A stretch of 64,000 nucleotides of DNA from Scleroderma bovista (GCA_037178675.1 JAYMGJ010000397.1:35418-99417), one strand, 5' to 3'; positions 10,699-24,674 are shown, numbered from the stretch's first letter. Notes: generated by a model not told the origin, from the letters alone. Translations and numbers: made by a program.

Positions 10699-12291
10699 AT
10701 GCTTCGCAACGCTCTCTCGGCCGTGACACGCCCAGTGTTGCAGTCGGTATGTGCATCTGCATGACCCCGGGATGACGTTACTTAGATTGCTCAGAGGACC
10801 GCAACAACCCTCTCAGCTGGGTTTCCAAGGCTCACCCAAAGAGTATCTGCTCTTTCATCCACTTATGTGTCTAGAATGCTTATCACCGCACACCCATGTT
10901 TCCTAGGCATCAACCAAATACGGTGGTGTATACACTGTGCGTACCCATTTCGTCTGTTGCCATAGTCATACTGATCCAATTCAGGTGACGCTCATTCCCG
11001 GTGACGGAATTGGGGCTGAAATCACCGACTCCATGAAAGAGATATTCGACTATGTCAATGCACCCATCGAGTGGGAGCAATACAATGTCTCGGGTGTGTC
11101 GTCCGCTGGCGAGGACCTCTTCAAGCAGGCTATGGAGAGTCTCAAACGCAACCGCGTCGGTTTGAAAGGTAGTCCATTCTCTCTCGCCTCGTCCATACAC
11201 ACCAACACTCTCTCAGGCATCCTTTTCACCCCCATCTCTCAGTCAGGGCACATTTCCTGGAATGTCGAAATGCGCCAGCAGCTCGACATCTACTCCTCCG
11301 TCGTACTCTGCAAATCCTTGCCAGGATATCCCACCCGTCACAAAGACGTCGACTTTGTCATCATCCGCGAAAACACAGAGGGTGAATACTCGGGACTCGA
11401 GCACCAGTCGTTCCCTGGCGTCGTCGAGAGCCTCAAGGTCATGACCCGTGCAAAGGCGGAGCGCATCTCACGATTCGCATTCGACTTTGCCTTGAAAAAT
11501 GGGAGGAAGGTGTGTGGATCCTTCTTTCTGTGCTTGCGCTCCTCATGTTCCGTCGGAGATAAGAAAGTCACATGTATACACAAGGCCAATATCATGAAGC
11601 TCGGCGATGGTCTATTCCTCAACACTTTCCGCAAGGTTGCCGAAGATTACAAGTTGACAGGCATCGTCGCCAACGACATGATCGTCGATAACACGTGTGT
11701 CTCTCTACACCATGTATCTTTCCACTGCTCAGACTTGCGTATAGGTCCATGCAGCTCGTTGCGAGACCAGGCCAGTTTGATGTAATGGTCATGCCAAACC
11801 TCTACGGCGCCATCATATCAAACATCGGCGCCGCTCTCGTTGGTGGTCCAGGTGTTGTTCCTGGATGCAACGTTGGCACCGTAAGTCCCTTCCCTGTTGT
11901 CCCTCTGCGTCACTCACCTTAGACCCGACAATAGGAATACGCTCTTTTCGAGCCCGGCTGCAGACATGTCGCGTCAGACATCATGGGCACCAATCGAGCC
12001 AACCCAACCGCGATGATCCTCAGCGCCACGATGATGCTTCGACACCTTGGGTAAGTTTGAAGTGGTTCTCTGCTCTTCGCTTGACTTGACTCCCGCAGTC
12101 TGGACTTGATCGCGAACAACATAGCGGCTGCCACTTTCGACGTCATCAATGCAGGGGAAGTTAGAACTGCAGACATGGGCGGTGAGTTTTGCCGTTCTTC
12201 CATAGACCTCGTTCATAATAACGACCATGTGCACCTCAAAGGCTCTGCAACGACTTCGGAGTTCACCCAAGCGATCATCAAGAAACTTTGA
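10699..12291 (+). CDS. IDH1: isocitrate dehydrogenase [NAD] subunit 1, mitochondrial
   Basis: TCA-cycle enzyme subunit that oxidises isocitrate to 2-oxoglutarate as an Idh1/Idh2 octamer. Ten exons: 10699-10746, 10786-10842, 10907-10936, 10985-11168, 11217-11509, 11564-11694, 11745-11880, 11935-12050, 12099-12181, 12242-12291; all phases agree and give 375 aa. The N-terminus [15 protein letters not shown] is an Arg-containing amphipathic presequence. Then [94 protein letters not shown] and [19 protein letters not shown] are the beta-decarboxylating dehydrogenase blocks. The GVVESLKV and QSGH variants place it with the regulatory Idh1 subunit rather than Idh2. The gene is intact. Confidence 0.95.
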
Positions 12292-12624
12292 GGCTACCTG
12301 CTTTCCTTACCTATTCCAAAAGCAGCACTAAGGTGCCAGGGCTACCCATTAATGTTATTGGTTACCTATGTGCTAGGTTGGATGTCGTGATCTTTAGCAG
12401 ACTTGCATAGATTCATTTTGGGATGTACTAGACTATTAGGCGTGTTTCACGCTGCAAGACACGTCACCACTTGGAAATAACATGATCGGAATCACGTGGT
12501 GTACATACCACTCTGAAGAGTTCTCTCGCATACATTGGTTTTGGCCTTAGAAGTTAAAGGGAACGACAGAAAGAGTCTGGTACGAGGTCCTTTGAGTGGA
12601 GTGTTGGCTGGGTCTACAGCCGTC

Positions 12625-15600
12625 ATGCTCCATCCCCTCCTTGTCCTGGCAGGTCTTGCCTTTGGGACCCTTGGTGCCAGTGGCAGCTCACCACCAGTCA
12701 CAGTTACCCTGCGGTCATCTTTCGCGTCCAGCGACCCCCTGTTAGAAGCTCTGTAAGTGAATTGATTCCCCGTGTGCTGACCCAGCATCTTAACATATGT
12801 ACTTTCCAGCGAAACCGTCGCCGTAGAAGACGCGCCGACCCTCTTTCCCCTCCTCTCCCATTTTCCACTTTCCGAAAGGCCCAGGACTCAACGCGATGCT
12901 TACGAGACTATCTTCAATCTTGCTTCCGAGTACCTCGACGTCTCTGCACTTGCCTCCGCACGAGCGCGCCTGGCCTTGCACGCTGCCACCCCCCGTCTAG
13001 CGGCCTCTGCAGAACACTATGATCTACGCGTTACCAATGTTTCTGATCCTACGGCATCGTGGGGGGAGGACTGTGCTTCCTGGGTGGACTGGTACGGTCA
13101 AATTGTTTGTGATGCAGACCGTCTTCTCCGGCTTGCCACCGCTGCACCTACTGAGAATCCGGACATTAGCTTTAAAAAACCCAGACGTTTCCCGTTTGAC
13201 CACGTCCATTCCGTGCGGCCTCGGTTGGACGAGCCGCGCTACACTGCTATTCATTACGCAGACCCTACCGCCCCTTCGTTTGCTCCGCTCCACGCCGCCC
13301 TCCTCAGTTTGCAACCAAAAGTTGAGTATGTCATTCGGTGGGCTAGGGGAACGGGTGAGCAGAAGGCCGGCGAGCTTTCCAGTTATCTCTCGGGATATGG
13401 TGTTGCTCTGGACCTTAAGAAGATGGACTACCTTGTGCTTGACGACAGGAATCAGGGCGGGGCGGCTGGTTCGGTCGGTTCTGCCGACATTAGCGCGTCA
13501 TCTGGCGGCAACGAGAATAGGAGGGTGTCTGAAGAGATCCTAAGTTGTATATTTGAGTCGTTACCGTACGTCGATGAGCATGCAGAGGCGAAAGCAAAGG
13601 CCGGAGAGCCTCTTTCCCCCGAAGAAATTACCGGTTCGTAGTGTTTGTCTAATTATCCCTTACGCTCTGACCAATTACTGCAGACCTTGGCATCAAAGCT
13701 GCACAATTCCTCGCATCCTTTTCAAGTGAACCTCGCATAGGATCATTATATGAACATTCGTGCTGGGACAGCCACCACAAGCAACCCATGCCAGTCGATA
13801 CGCTTTTTCGGACGCTGTCGACCTCCTTCCCGCTTTATGCCATCTCTTTGGCACGCAAGGTGCACGTGTCGGTCGAGTTGAGAGACGAGATATACGAGAA
13901 CTGGGCCAGGGCCACCGCCGGCACGAACATGGCGTGGGTGAATGGCAGGGTGCTGAACGAGCACCAAGGCGCCTCTGGGGAGGTATTTGGGTGAGTTCTT
14001 AGGGCGATGCTTGATTGATGTTTGACTTGCTGCAGGATCCTGCGTACCCTCCGGCGCGAACGCGCCCTTGTGAATTCATTGGTCGGACTGGGTTTGACAC
14101 GGGAGCAAGCCATCGAGTTGCTCATGCATCCGGCACACTCGTCTACAGGGTCCCCGTCCGAAACTTCTTCCAAGAGAGGAATGATGGCTAGTGAGAGTGC
14201 TGAAAGAGAACAAAGGAAGAGCTTTACCCTTCCTCCAAAGTTTGCCGAGTTCCTGGAAGGGCTTGTCGATGCGAGTGATAGAAGGGAGGGCGGGGGCGTT
14301 GTTTTGTGGCTGAACAATCTGGAGAAAGACGTGGGCTTTCGCCCGTCACTCATGGGGGTATAATACCAATTTCGCCTGATCGCGCAACGTTTACTCATTG
14401 TACCTCGCAGCTCCTCCGTGTGCATTCTATGGCGCTCTTTTCTCCAATGCTCCATCTGCAGCACAACTTGATGAATGTTGTGTTCGTCCTTGACCTATCG
14501 CAATTGCGTTCGCTTTCCATTATTTCTCACCTGTATGATAATTTCGTCATGCGTGGATATCCTGTTCGCTGGGGATTTGTCCCTGAGACCCCAGGTGAAA
14601 GTAGGTCGGATGCTACTGGCTGATCATTAAGTTATTCACGTCCATCAGGTCTGAATGTGGCGAGAATATTGTATTATGTCGAGCGCAAGGCTGGAAGGGA
14701 CGCTATGATCGGGTTGATTCAGGGGGTATGTTGAGTCCAAGTACCTTTTCTGTGCAGCTTACCGAAGGGTTCCTATCCAGATATTAGCTACACATGGTCA
14801 ACGTGGGCTCACAACACTCTCGTGGAGCGTAGTACAGGAGTTATTCGACAGCCTAAATACACCCGATGACTTTATCTCGGTAACTGGCGGTAATGTGCCG
14901 ATAGTCGACGAAGCCACTGGGGATAGCCTCTTGTCTCGGGCGCAGCAGTATTGTAAGCGCCTAGGAGTAGCCACTCGAGATGATGTCGGCAAGGGACATG
15001 TCTTTGTGAACGGGAGACATTTACCTGTCAGCGATGTAGGTTACGCTGTTCGAGAAGTGGGCTATGCTTTAACCTCTGTGTTTCCGTTCCATTTTCTGCA
15101 GAATGTTATGCGTCAGATTGCAACCGAAGGTAATGCACAATTGCAGATCTTGCAGGAGATGGTATTTTATTCTGACTCTTTACCCGTACAATTCTAATTC
15201 CTCCACATCTAGTTGTATGTTGGAGAAATTAAGGACTCCGATGCGCCCTTGATGTCCACGTGGTTCTACGATCTCCCTTCGACGATGCTGCGGCGCAATC
15301 CTTACATTTTCGCCAAGAATGCTGGCGGGCGTGCGCCGGATGGAAAGGGTTTGGAGATATTTAATTTGGTGGACTTGTGCTATAATGCAGGCTTCACACT
15401 CGAAGATGGTTCATTTGCTGTTCCCAGTATGTCTATCGTTTTTTATGGAGATACGAATGCTCATCGGCGAAAAAGGCAATGGCCAAAATAGCGTTCTCCC
15501 CCTGACCTTGTATGTCATCGCTGATTTAAATACGCATGAGGGTATCGAGTTGGTCACGGAAGCTCTCAAATTCATCGTACGTTTATTTACTGCTTGGTCT

Positions 15601-18600
15601 TTATCGACTTGAAACTTATAATGCACAGTCAGATCTTGCTGAGACCCGAGTTACGTTCGTACATAATCCTACGTCATTTACCCAAGATACTAGCAACCCA
15701 GCCTCCCAACTTTTGATCACGGCCGTTCAGGCGGCGACGCTATCGCGTGTGTCCCCTCGTCGTCTGCTTACTGTATTGATCGACGAGGGAGAGTCTGGTT
15801 TGAGGGTTCTGCGAGACGAACTCTTATCTGGCACAGTTGACATAGAGACCTCTAGTCTTTCGTCGTCGATGCGTTTGGTGGCGCGACAACTGGGCCTTCA
15901 GCCCGGTGAGCGTGCCATTCTAATCAACGGACGGGTGAGTTACCACCGTGTTCCTTACCTCGGATGCATACTCATGATTTAATCTTACCGCGCAGCTTGT
16001 GGGGCCGTTTGACTCCAGTGCAGAGTTCTTGGCAGAAGATTTCAAAATGCTGGAAACTTACGAGATCACGAAACGTGTCGGTCGGATCATGCATGCTTTT
16101 GATGGCGTCCTCTCAAGAGAGGACGCCCTTGACGTGTAAGTCGCTGACCGTCATCAGTCATAGATTAAGATGAACCCATATTACTGACGTTACTAGAGCG
16201 AAGCGTTCGAATCTGATTGCAGTGGCTTCTTCCATCATTTACGCTGACCAACAACCTGATCCCAGCGAAGCTGGTCTGTTTGATAGCGCACCAAGACCAA
16301 GGACGGGGAATTACCGCCTGTTATCAGGGAATTATACGTAGGCATTTTGAAGCGGCGCCGCTGGGCTCCATTGACGTCGCGCTGCAGCAGGTTTGAATTC
16401 GGCGATAGATCCACAGCAAGGACCCATATTGGACTGTTGTTGGATCCCTTGAGCGAGGCAGCCCAAAGGTGGTCTACTGTGTTGGAGGTGAGACGGGCTC
16501 ATTGGGGTTGGGGCTGATATGTATGACTCTTCTTATAGCACCACTCCAGCTTGTTCCCAGAGGTCTTCATCGAGCTATATTTTAACCCAGTGCAGCATAG
16601 TGACGTACGTCCTTTTATCATTCGATTGATACGGAAGCTTTATTGTTTTTTGCAGATACCACTGAAGCGATTCTATCGCTACAATGTTATCCCTGCCTTG
16701 CAGTTCGATGGGAATGGGTATGTTGTAGCGCATTCATGCATTTACGCATCTTATGTTTGTTCATAGCCAGGAGATACCCGCTCAGGTCACGTTCACTGCA
16801 CTACCAGAGGATCCGATCTATACCCTTGGAATGGATGTTCTACAGTCCTGGCTGGTGCGCCCAAGAGATGCTTTGTATGATCTCGATAATATCCAGCTAG
16901 GATTGCTCCAAGGTGAAGAACGTTCCCGTGGTATTCAAGCTCTCTTCGCTTTGGATTATCTCGTCACTGAGGGTCATGCTCGCGAACTGCGATCCAATAA
17001 CCCGCCGCGCGGTGTGCAGCTCCAGCTCTTTGGTACCAAAGATCGGTCTGTTATGGACGACACCCAGGTAGTTGCGAATCTCGGCTATTTGCAGTTCAAG
17101 GGACGCCCAGGGACATTCCGCCTCGAGATACGCGAGGGACGTGGGAGCGCAGTATATGCGTTGGACAGTGTTGGTGCTGAGGGATGGAACAGCCCATCGG
17201 TGGCCGAGGCTGGCGACGAGTTCACGGTCATGGATTTCGATGGGCTTACGCTGTATCCTCGTTTGGCGTATCGATCGGGCATGGAGGGGATGGATGTTCT
17301 TGATGACATACGTCCCGTGGAGGAACCATCGGGTGTATTAGGCAACTTGATTTCCAAGTGAGTGCTGTCTAGGCTGCGACTACTGTGTTTGGACATGCTA
17401 TAGGGTTTCATTGTTTTTCAAGCCCGTAAACGCTGGTGAAATCGGGGCATCGCTGAAGGAAGATAAACAAGCAGACATCAATATCTTTACCGTGGCTTCT
17501 GGTCTGCTTTATGAAGCAAGTGTCTTTCGGTCTGAACTAACGAATTTCTACTGATGTTTATACAGCGTTTTGCGTCCATTATGATCCTCAGCGTAATGCG
17601 CAATACCAACAGCAGTGTCAAATTTTGGTTCATCGAGAACTTCCTTTCGCCCTCCTTCCTGGTCAATCCATCTGTCTTTTGGCGTGCTGAATGGCTCAAT
17701 CGTACCCTAGGACTTCATACCTCACATGGCTCAAGAATACGGGTTCCAATACGAACTTGTAACGTACAAATGGCCTTCATGGCTCCGACCCCAAAAGGAA
17801 AAGCAACGCGTCATCTGGGCTTACAAGATTCTTTTCCTCGATGTTCTTTTCCCGATGGACCTCAAGAAGGTCATCTTCGTCGATGCTGATCAGATTGTGC
17901 GTGCAGATTTGAAGGAGTTGGTTGACCTTAACCTTCACGGCGCGCCATATGGCTACGCACCGATGGGCGACGATAACTATGAAATGGAAGGATATCGGTT
18001 CTGGAAGACAGGGTACTGGCGAGACTTTTTGGCCGGTCGACCTTATCATATCAGGTAGATGCAATGCTTGGTGTCTAAGTCTGGTGACTCATCCACATTT
18101 AGCGCTCTATATGTCGTGGATCTTGTACGGTTCCGTCAAGTAAGTGCTTCTCCTAAATTCATTGATTTTGCTAACTGTGAAACAGATGGCTGCAGGAGTG
18201 AGCACGAGGATCGAAGCTAACTTTTGCGGTGCTCATGCCATACACAGGATATACTTCGTGGCCAGTACCAGATGTTATCTGCTGATCCTAAATCTCTGGC
18301 AAACTTGGATCAGGGTGCGCCTCTCATTCCTGCTGTCATCTATTATAGCTGAACAGTCGAGAAGATCTTCCGAATAATCTGCAAAGAGAAGTACCAATTG
18401 TAAGTATCCTTGGTGCGGGTGCGAAAGGATATAGTGGTTTAATATTTCAATAGCATTCACTCCACGAGGATTGGCTGTGGGTGAGTAACTGTGCAGTTTC
18501 ATTGTTCTCATTCTTACTTGTCTTATGCAGTGTGAAACCTGGTGTACGTTTGGCTTTCATATACAACCAGTGATCCTTACCTCATCTGTAAATTTAGGCA

Positions 18601-18930
18601 ACAAAGACCGACTACACCGAGCGAAGACTATTGACCTGTGCCAAAATCCGCTGACGGTCTGTCATTTCCAATTATCTATTGTCTTGAACCTGTCTGACCC
18701 TATCTGTTCCATAGAAAGAGCCCAAACTTACACGTGCTCGCAAAATTCCCGAGTGGGAAGACTACGACTCAGAAATCGCGCGGTTCGCGCGGAACCTCGC
18801 TGCTGAAGGGAAGATCCATGCAAGCATGGCTACCGCAGATACCAAAGTTTTGGCAGGCAATGGTACGCCTGCCGCGCCAGAACATACCCCTAGGGAACCG
18901 GATACATCGAGCCTACATGATGAACTGTAG
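12625..18930 (+). CDS. UDP-glucose:glycoprotein glucosyltransferase (ER folding sensor)
   Basis: Soluble ER-lumen enzyme that re-glucosylates misfolded glycoproteins for the calnexin cycle. The N-terminal signal peptide is [20 protein letters not shown]. The long thioredoxin-like sensor region is spread over many small exons (for example [20 protein letters not shown] at about 13075-13135). The C-terminal GT24 catalytic domain runs from about 17570: [40 protein letters not shown], the donor- and metal-binding [37 protein letters not shown] and [14 protein letters not shown]. The reading frame ends in HDEL-stop at 18919-18930, the ER retrieval signal. More than twenty short introns are present; I did not fix each edge. 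ATG 12625 is chosen because it starts the signal peptide; an in-frame ATG at 12535 lies upstream. No lesion was seen in the catalytic domain. Confidence 0.93.
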
Positions 18931-20432
18931 GTACTTACATGATCACTGTAGTTCTTTTTGCTATGGGGTCTCGGTGAGAGGCTTTATCTGCTCCGATACT
19001 GCCAGCGAGCTGCGACCTACCATATAATCGCTCAATGAACGAACAATTCATATCGGTGATGACTTCGTTGTTCTTTCTTGCACATAGGTCACCTTGGGAA
19101 TCCTTCGGTTGTAAGCCGTTGTCCTATCACCCACAAACTTCTTCCACCTTGTTCCGCATCGGAAGATAGTCGTCCGTTCAAAAAATATAGGCTGTGGGAC
19201 CTCCTAAGTTAGCAGTGCTACTCTGTCGAGGTTGATTGCATCCACCTGCAATTGTACCATTAACTTGGTTTCATCACTCAATTCAAGGCTGCCTGATGGC
19301 AGACGCGGCGTTGACCCGCACAATGGGTCCATAGGGTGCGAGCCGGCTGAATCTCGGAATGTACGGATCCTGCAAGAAGGTTCACTCCCGCCACCCGGTT
19401 GTCATCTCAACCAAGGTGACTACGACCAGTTGGGAGTGATGAAACGCGTTTATCCCCCATGATGGTGCCAACATGGCAACCTGTGGAGATCGAATTCCAT
19501 GGTGAAAGATAATGTTTCTATCATTAGCAGCCCCACCACCTGTAATGTCCAGGCTTTGTTCGCAACTCGTCTGTTGTGTTTTCGATACACAACGTCGACT
19601 CCGAATGTGACCTTGACTGTCTCGACAATAACCCTTTTCACGATTGCTTCGCGAGTGTGCGATCGTCTGTACTCCGGTATGTTTCTGCACCATACTATTT
19701 TGGAAGTCATGATCTGGTCCTGATGAATAATTAGATGGCTGATCTGTTCCACTGCCTTCTCCAACCCTCTGATCTGCCCGGGAAAAGAAAAGAGTGCGTG
19801 CAATTCCCCGACTTGTTGTACTTTCCTCTAAGAAGGCCCAAGTGAAGGGAGATCGTTGTTCTGTCTATACTAGCTTCGTCATGGAGCCTTATTGGCTAAC
19901 TGAAATGCGACAGTATCAACTCCTAGGGCCAGCATGATTCAAAGGGTATATCTTAAGCCCTTTGATGCGCCCGAGGCTTTTTTCAAGCGCAACTCAGGCT
20001 AGTTCACTCTGCCGCATTTCAGTCGTGTCTATTATCTCTAGCGGAGCATTACTACGTTTAAGGAATAACTCTCTTCAACCGAGGATAGCAAAGACCTCAC
20101 TCGTTACGAAGCAATGGCTCCTCAGTGAATGTATTCAGACGCACAATATCTCATCAGGTCGGCCGACACTGCCATATTCAGCCAGGAATATACGGTCCGT
20201 CTAGAGGGGTTACTACGTCTTCACTTGGCATGGGTGGAGACATCAATATGGTTCAGAGTGAACCAGTCTGCGACTGTCTCCGCGATGCCCCGTGAAGCAG
20301 TAAGATTGACGGTTACAACAGGGGTCTCCTCGCTTCCTGGAGTCACCTAGTGTTGTTCAAATTAGCGGGTGGAGGATAAAATCTAACTCAAAACCTCGAA
20401 GTTGTACCCCTTCTCTGTGGTCGTACCCCAAG
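18931..20432. other. 1.5-kb stretch without a supported gene
   Basis: Contains the 3' UTR of the glucosyltransferase and the promoter of the thaumatin-like gene. The longest open frame (19450-19803 minus, 117 codons) has no recognisable domain. No repeats or RNA genes are evident. Confidence 0.5.
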
Positions 20433-21720
20433 ATGATACTCGCACCGATAACTATTACTTCCCTGGTGGCTGAGGTGCAACCACGCAGCATGACTGTATC
20501 TAATCTATGTAGCTTCACTGTTTGGTGAGCCTAATGTTCAATGTTGGCTGATTTATCATCGATACCTGTGCATATTCAGGCCCGCGGTACATTTCTGTTG
20601 TCATTCCCGTAGTAACGTTATTGATGAGTGACAGATGTTCACACCTGTTGGAAAGCTTCCATCACACCCCACAGGGTTTGTGGCACACCTCACCTTCTGT
20701 TATCGCTTTGCATGACAACGATGTAGATGGGAGGCTGCTCCGGGAACAACAGTAAGCTTTACTGTAAGCATAGTGTCATATGACTCATTATTCCGTGTCT
20801 CGTTTCACTGATCCCCTGGACGTAGGTCCCGAACAACTGGACTTCTGCTAGGATTTGGGTATGTTTCCACTTGATCTCTCCACTCGTCAATACAATTGTG
20901 GCCCTCTATAGGGACGCCGGGGCTGTAATTTCACTGACAACTCTGACCCAAATGACTGTCTTGATGGTGGCTGTGATGGTGGTTTACAATGCAGTGGTAT
21001 CGTAAGGGGATGATATACGAACTGACAATCTGATTTACCTGATCGTACGTCTTAGGGCGCACCGCCAGCCACTCTTGCTGAATTTACTCTGAACCCAAAT
21101 GGTAAAGATTATTATGACAGTTTGTATTTCTCTGCCTTGTCCACTGATCAGGTGTCTCAATCCTGTTGCTCGATTAGTATCCCTCGTAGATGGCTACAAT
21201 TTACCTGTGAGCATTACAAACAACGCAGGCTGTCCTGTAGCGGATTGCCCAGTTGACCTTGGACCCAAATGTTCGTTATAATTTCTTTTCGTGGTGCCAT
21301 CTTATATCTCTGTTCCAAAAAGGTCCGATCCCCCTGAAAGGTCCAGTTGACTCGTCCGGTGCAACGATAGGCTGCTTGAGCGCCTGCGAAGCAAACTTAG
21401 ACGGTAATCCCTGTGGGTACTCTCGACATGCACTTTTCCTTTGTTCATCGCATATATCCTTCACAGCCGACTCGCCCAATTGCTGTACAGGACAATACAG
21501 TACCCCTGCGACCTGTCTGTCCTCCAGTGTTCAGTATTACACCTTTTTCAGTAAGTGTAGTATTCTTTCATGCTACTGGTGCTACCCGTGATAGTCGCAA
21601 ATAGAAAGTAATTGTCCGAACTCCTATTGTTATGCCTACGACGAGTCGAGTGGTACGGCTTTATGGACATGTGACGGAAATCGAAGTCCTGCCTATACAG
21701 TCACTTTTTGCCCTGGGTAA
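20433..21720 (+). CDS. thaumatin-like protein (GH64/TLP fold), secreted
   Basis: Small Cys-rich secreted protein; fungal members are linked to beta-glucan binding or hydrolysis in the cell wall. Conserved blocks, joined across about nine introns: SNLCSFTVWPA, MFTPVGKLPSHPTG-WEAAPGTTVSF, VPNNWTSARIW-GRRGCNFTD, DCLDGGCDGGLQCSG, GAPPATLAEFTLNPNG, DISLVDGYNLPVSI, GCPVADCPVDLGPKC, GCLSACEANLDGNP, SPNCCTGQYSTPATC and, near the end, NCPNSYCYAYDESSGTALWT then FCPG-stop. Order, cysteine spacing and the REDDD-like acidic positions are those of the family, about 250 aa. The start at 20433 (MILAPITITSLVAEVQPRS) gives an unusually short, weak signal peptide, so an extra upstream exon is possible. It converges with the sorting nexin gene only 131 bp away. 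Confidence 0.85.
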
Positions 21721-21851
21721 TTGGAAGGAGCTGGTAGTAGTATGTAAATGCTCCTCATGAGACTAGTATTGTATGCTGGGCATGTGTTCGATTGTTGACT
21801 TGACGTGTATCAATACAGTAACGATGATGAACAGCAAGATTCATTCTGGGT

Positions 21852-24391
21852 TTAGGCCCACAACCTACTCAGAACGCTTGTGCTCCCAACGGTCCTCGAT
21901 GAACCCCCAAGCAAGACCCCGACACTGTCTTGGATGGCCATGCCATCATACACATGTGGCGAAGGTTGGGGGAGGGGATCTACCACCCTCATTAGTCTTT
22001 CCAAATCCTTCTGGAAACCTATACCCCGTTCGATGCAAGGTGAGCGACCGAGGTCGTCAAAATGCGGTGGGTCGAACCCTCGTCTTGCGCTCTTCAGCCG
22101 AGAGAGGATCTGCTCATAGAGGGTAATCTCGTCGTCGAGATGTTCTTGTACGAGGGTGATGAAGTCTTGAAGTTTCTGGTCGTGGTAAGTATTCATCTTT
22201 GCCATCGTGGCATTGAGGACGGTTTCACAGCGTGAAACGACCTCTGAATCTGACTATGGGACAGCTTCAAAAAGACTGTTATAGCTCGGGTAAGATGAAT
22301 ACCTCGTTTTGTACCGCTTCGGCGCATCGGGTTGCAGTGGCCCTGTGGATCTCAATAATACCCTGGACATGAGTCCACGCATCAGGGGCCACTGAAGCAC
22401 TGATCTTTAGCAGGGGGATATTACCTGGTACACCATGTGAGGATGGGCAAGGCTCTTCAGTGACTGGTGGATCGCAAGCATCGTCCGTCGGGACTGTAGG
22501 GATATCATCCTTGCATAACCAAATCTACAGCGACGAAGAACACTCACATTGTCATCATACAACCTAGCTATACTCTGTAGTGCACCGCTGACCTTTTGAA
22601 TTGCTTTGGTAGCCTTCAAACAACCTATAATGATATACGTGAGTTAAGTAACTAGATCCGAGCTTGCTGAGTAGTAACCTTTGCAGCCGTCCCGCCAACA
22701 CCAAGCACCCTCATCATTGACAACACCCTTCGTTGGTGTCGAGTCCTCTTCGCCTGTAGAGTCGAGGTCCAACGACGGTTTCGCCGTAATGAGTGACAAG
22801 AGTGAATGTGACAATGTCTTCTCCGCCACGGACGCCTCTGCAAAATGTCACCATCCAAGACCATACTTCAGCGTTTCGGTAACATCGACAACTAGTACAA
22901 GACACCTACGTAGTCTCGTGTCTCTTACCTGGCCAAACACATTCCTCAATCCTTGTATGCCTCTCCCCACAGCCCGTATGTGTTTATTGAACATATCTAT
23001 CACTTCTACCGCATCATAGACATCAATATTGAAGGCAGGATGAAAGACATGGGCAAAAAAGGATGGCCCTGCGACAGGCATTGACAGAAAGCGCGGAATT
23101 TGACGTCTCCATTCCTTCGTTGAAGTTTAGTTTGGATTCCAACACGTTGTATCCTGCCTTTTTCGCAGCGTTACTTACTAGCTCGTCCTCACATCCAAGA
23201 AAAGACGTGACAACCTCCGCATATCTGACAACAGGGTGTCGGACGATGCAGTTGATATATTGTTCAAGGTCAACCCTGCGCGCCTCAATAAAATCCGCAC
23301 TAAACCTCACTGTGTATTGTTTTTCTGGTAGAGGTGGCAGAGCTATGCCAGGCAGGCGCCGAGTCAGGACAGTATGGAGCACAGTAAAATGGGTGAACCG
23401 TCTTTGAACGGTGATCAAGGTGGCAGGTGAAGATCCAAATAATACGCTTGGTTCGCTGGGCTCGGTCGACTTGACACGGTCCAGAGGAAACGAAGAGGTC
23501 ACACTATACACGGTGTATGCATTTGTTAGCCCAGATGTACGCTTCGAAGGAGAGTGGACCAGCACGCGAAACTCGGGTGTTTTTGGCTGCCAGGATGGCC
23601 CAGTATCAACGAAGTGTTTGTCTGCTTCGTCAAGTGTGCTGTCTGTTGCTATGGAATCTATAGACGAGAACCGACCATGCGGGTGAGCTGAAGTAGGATT
23701 GTCAGCCAAGATGTCTGGACAGCCTTTCATAACCCATTCTTCTGCCCCACTTGTGACGAAGGACGAAAAGCGATTCAAGAACTTGCCTCCAAGTGATCTT
23801 TGCCGGGAACCAGGCAAGATATTTCGCGATTCCCCAGTATGCTGCGGAACGAGGGATCCATCGAGCTCTCCCTTCGGCGATGCGTAAGAAGCGGAAGGGT
23901 CGACTGATGCCTCTGGCTCTTGTGTATGGGTTTCATCCTGTTCTGAGGGCGCAGAAATAAAGTCCAACGTATACTTCGAAGAAGTTCAAGAACGCCTCGT
24001 ATCGCCTTGAACAGCAAAAAAGGGCCCCTACCGCATAGTACGTCGCGGGTAGCAACCCAATCTCACCCATCAACGCCCGTACCAAACTCCAACCCTCACC
24101 AGCGTCCTCTCTGAGGACCTCAATTTCATCGCCAGCGCGGACAGTCATCTCCTGATACTCGGCGTTCCCCTCAAAATTGTAGAGGGCCCGGGCAGGGCGG
24201 ACATCGGTGTCGAATTCTGGGGAGGCGTTCTCAGTCTCATCTCCTGACAGCGGGGCATGATCCAAGTGTTCAGCCCATGATGCATCGGATGAGTTGATTC
24301 CGATATCGAAGCCAAGATCGGACGGTAGGCGTTCAGCAAAAGGGGAAAACGAAGCGGGATTTTGCTTCGCTACGGGCGGGGGTGCGGCCAT
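21852..24391 (-). CDS. SH3-PX domain sorting nexin (SNX9-like, BAR-type C-terminus)
   Basis: Predicted membrane-trafficking protein. N-terminus MAAPPPVAKQNPASF, then an SH3 domain (RPARALYNFEGNAEYQEM, GDEIEVLREDAGEGWSLV, GEIGLLPATYY; about residues 60-125). A low-complexity linker leads to a PX domain (FRVLVHSPSKRTSGL, the RRFTHFTVLHTVL phosphoinositide-binding stretch, PPLPEKQY, EARRVDLEQYINCIVRHPVV). After that come helical segments typical of a BAR-like region: AFNIDVYDAVEVIDMFNKHI, AEKTLSHSLLSLI, KATKAIQKVSGALQSIARLY, KLQDFITLVQEHLDDEITLY. A conserved C-terminus GFDPPHFDDLGR ... LLGGSS ... LSRLWA-stop follows. Exon 1 joins exon 2 as YYA|YTLDFISAP. ATG 24391 was preferred over the in-frame 24505. 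The exact exon edges of the C-terminal half are not fixed. Confidence 0.82.
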
Positions 24392-24674
24392 GAGTCGATG
24401 TGTGTTGCAAGAAACATCATGGGTGGAGCTCAGTAGCCTTGCTAGTAGAAATTGGAAATGGTAAAACAGCTGAAAACGGGAGACAATCGGCAGCGTCGTC
24501 ATCATTTACTTCAACATGACCTCAGTCATCCACAGATAGCTATTCCAATGACGCAGAAACTTGCGCACAAGGAATATGAAGCACCGAAAAACCGCCAGTT
24601 TCCCCTAGGTTTCTCTCAGTCTCACATATCCAACCAGTGACTGCTGTACTACGGGGCCGCCGTAAACCTACCTG
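24392..24674. promoter_or_regulatory. divergent intergenic region, sorting nexin / aldo-keto reductase
   Basis: 283 bp separates the two start codons. Its right half (about 24560-24674) resembles 31755-31861 upstream of the second aldo/keto reductase copy, so the duplication included the promoter. Confidence 0.55.

Noticed and set aside
22681..23019. 112-codon plus-strand frame
   Set aside because: Antisense to exons of the SH3-PX sorting nexin.
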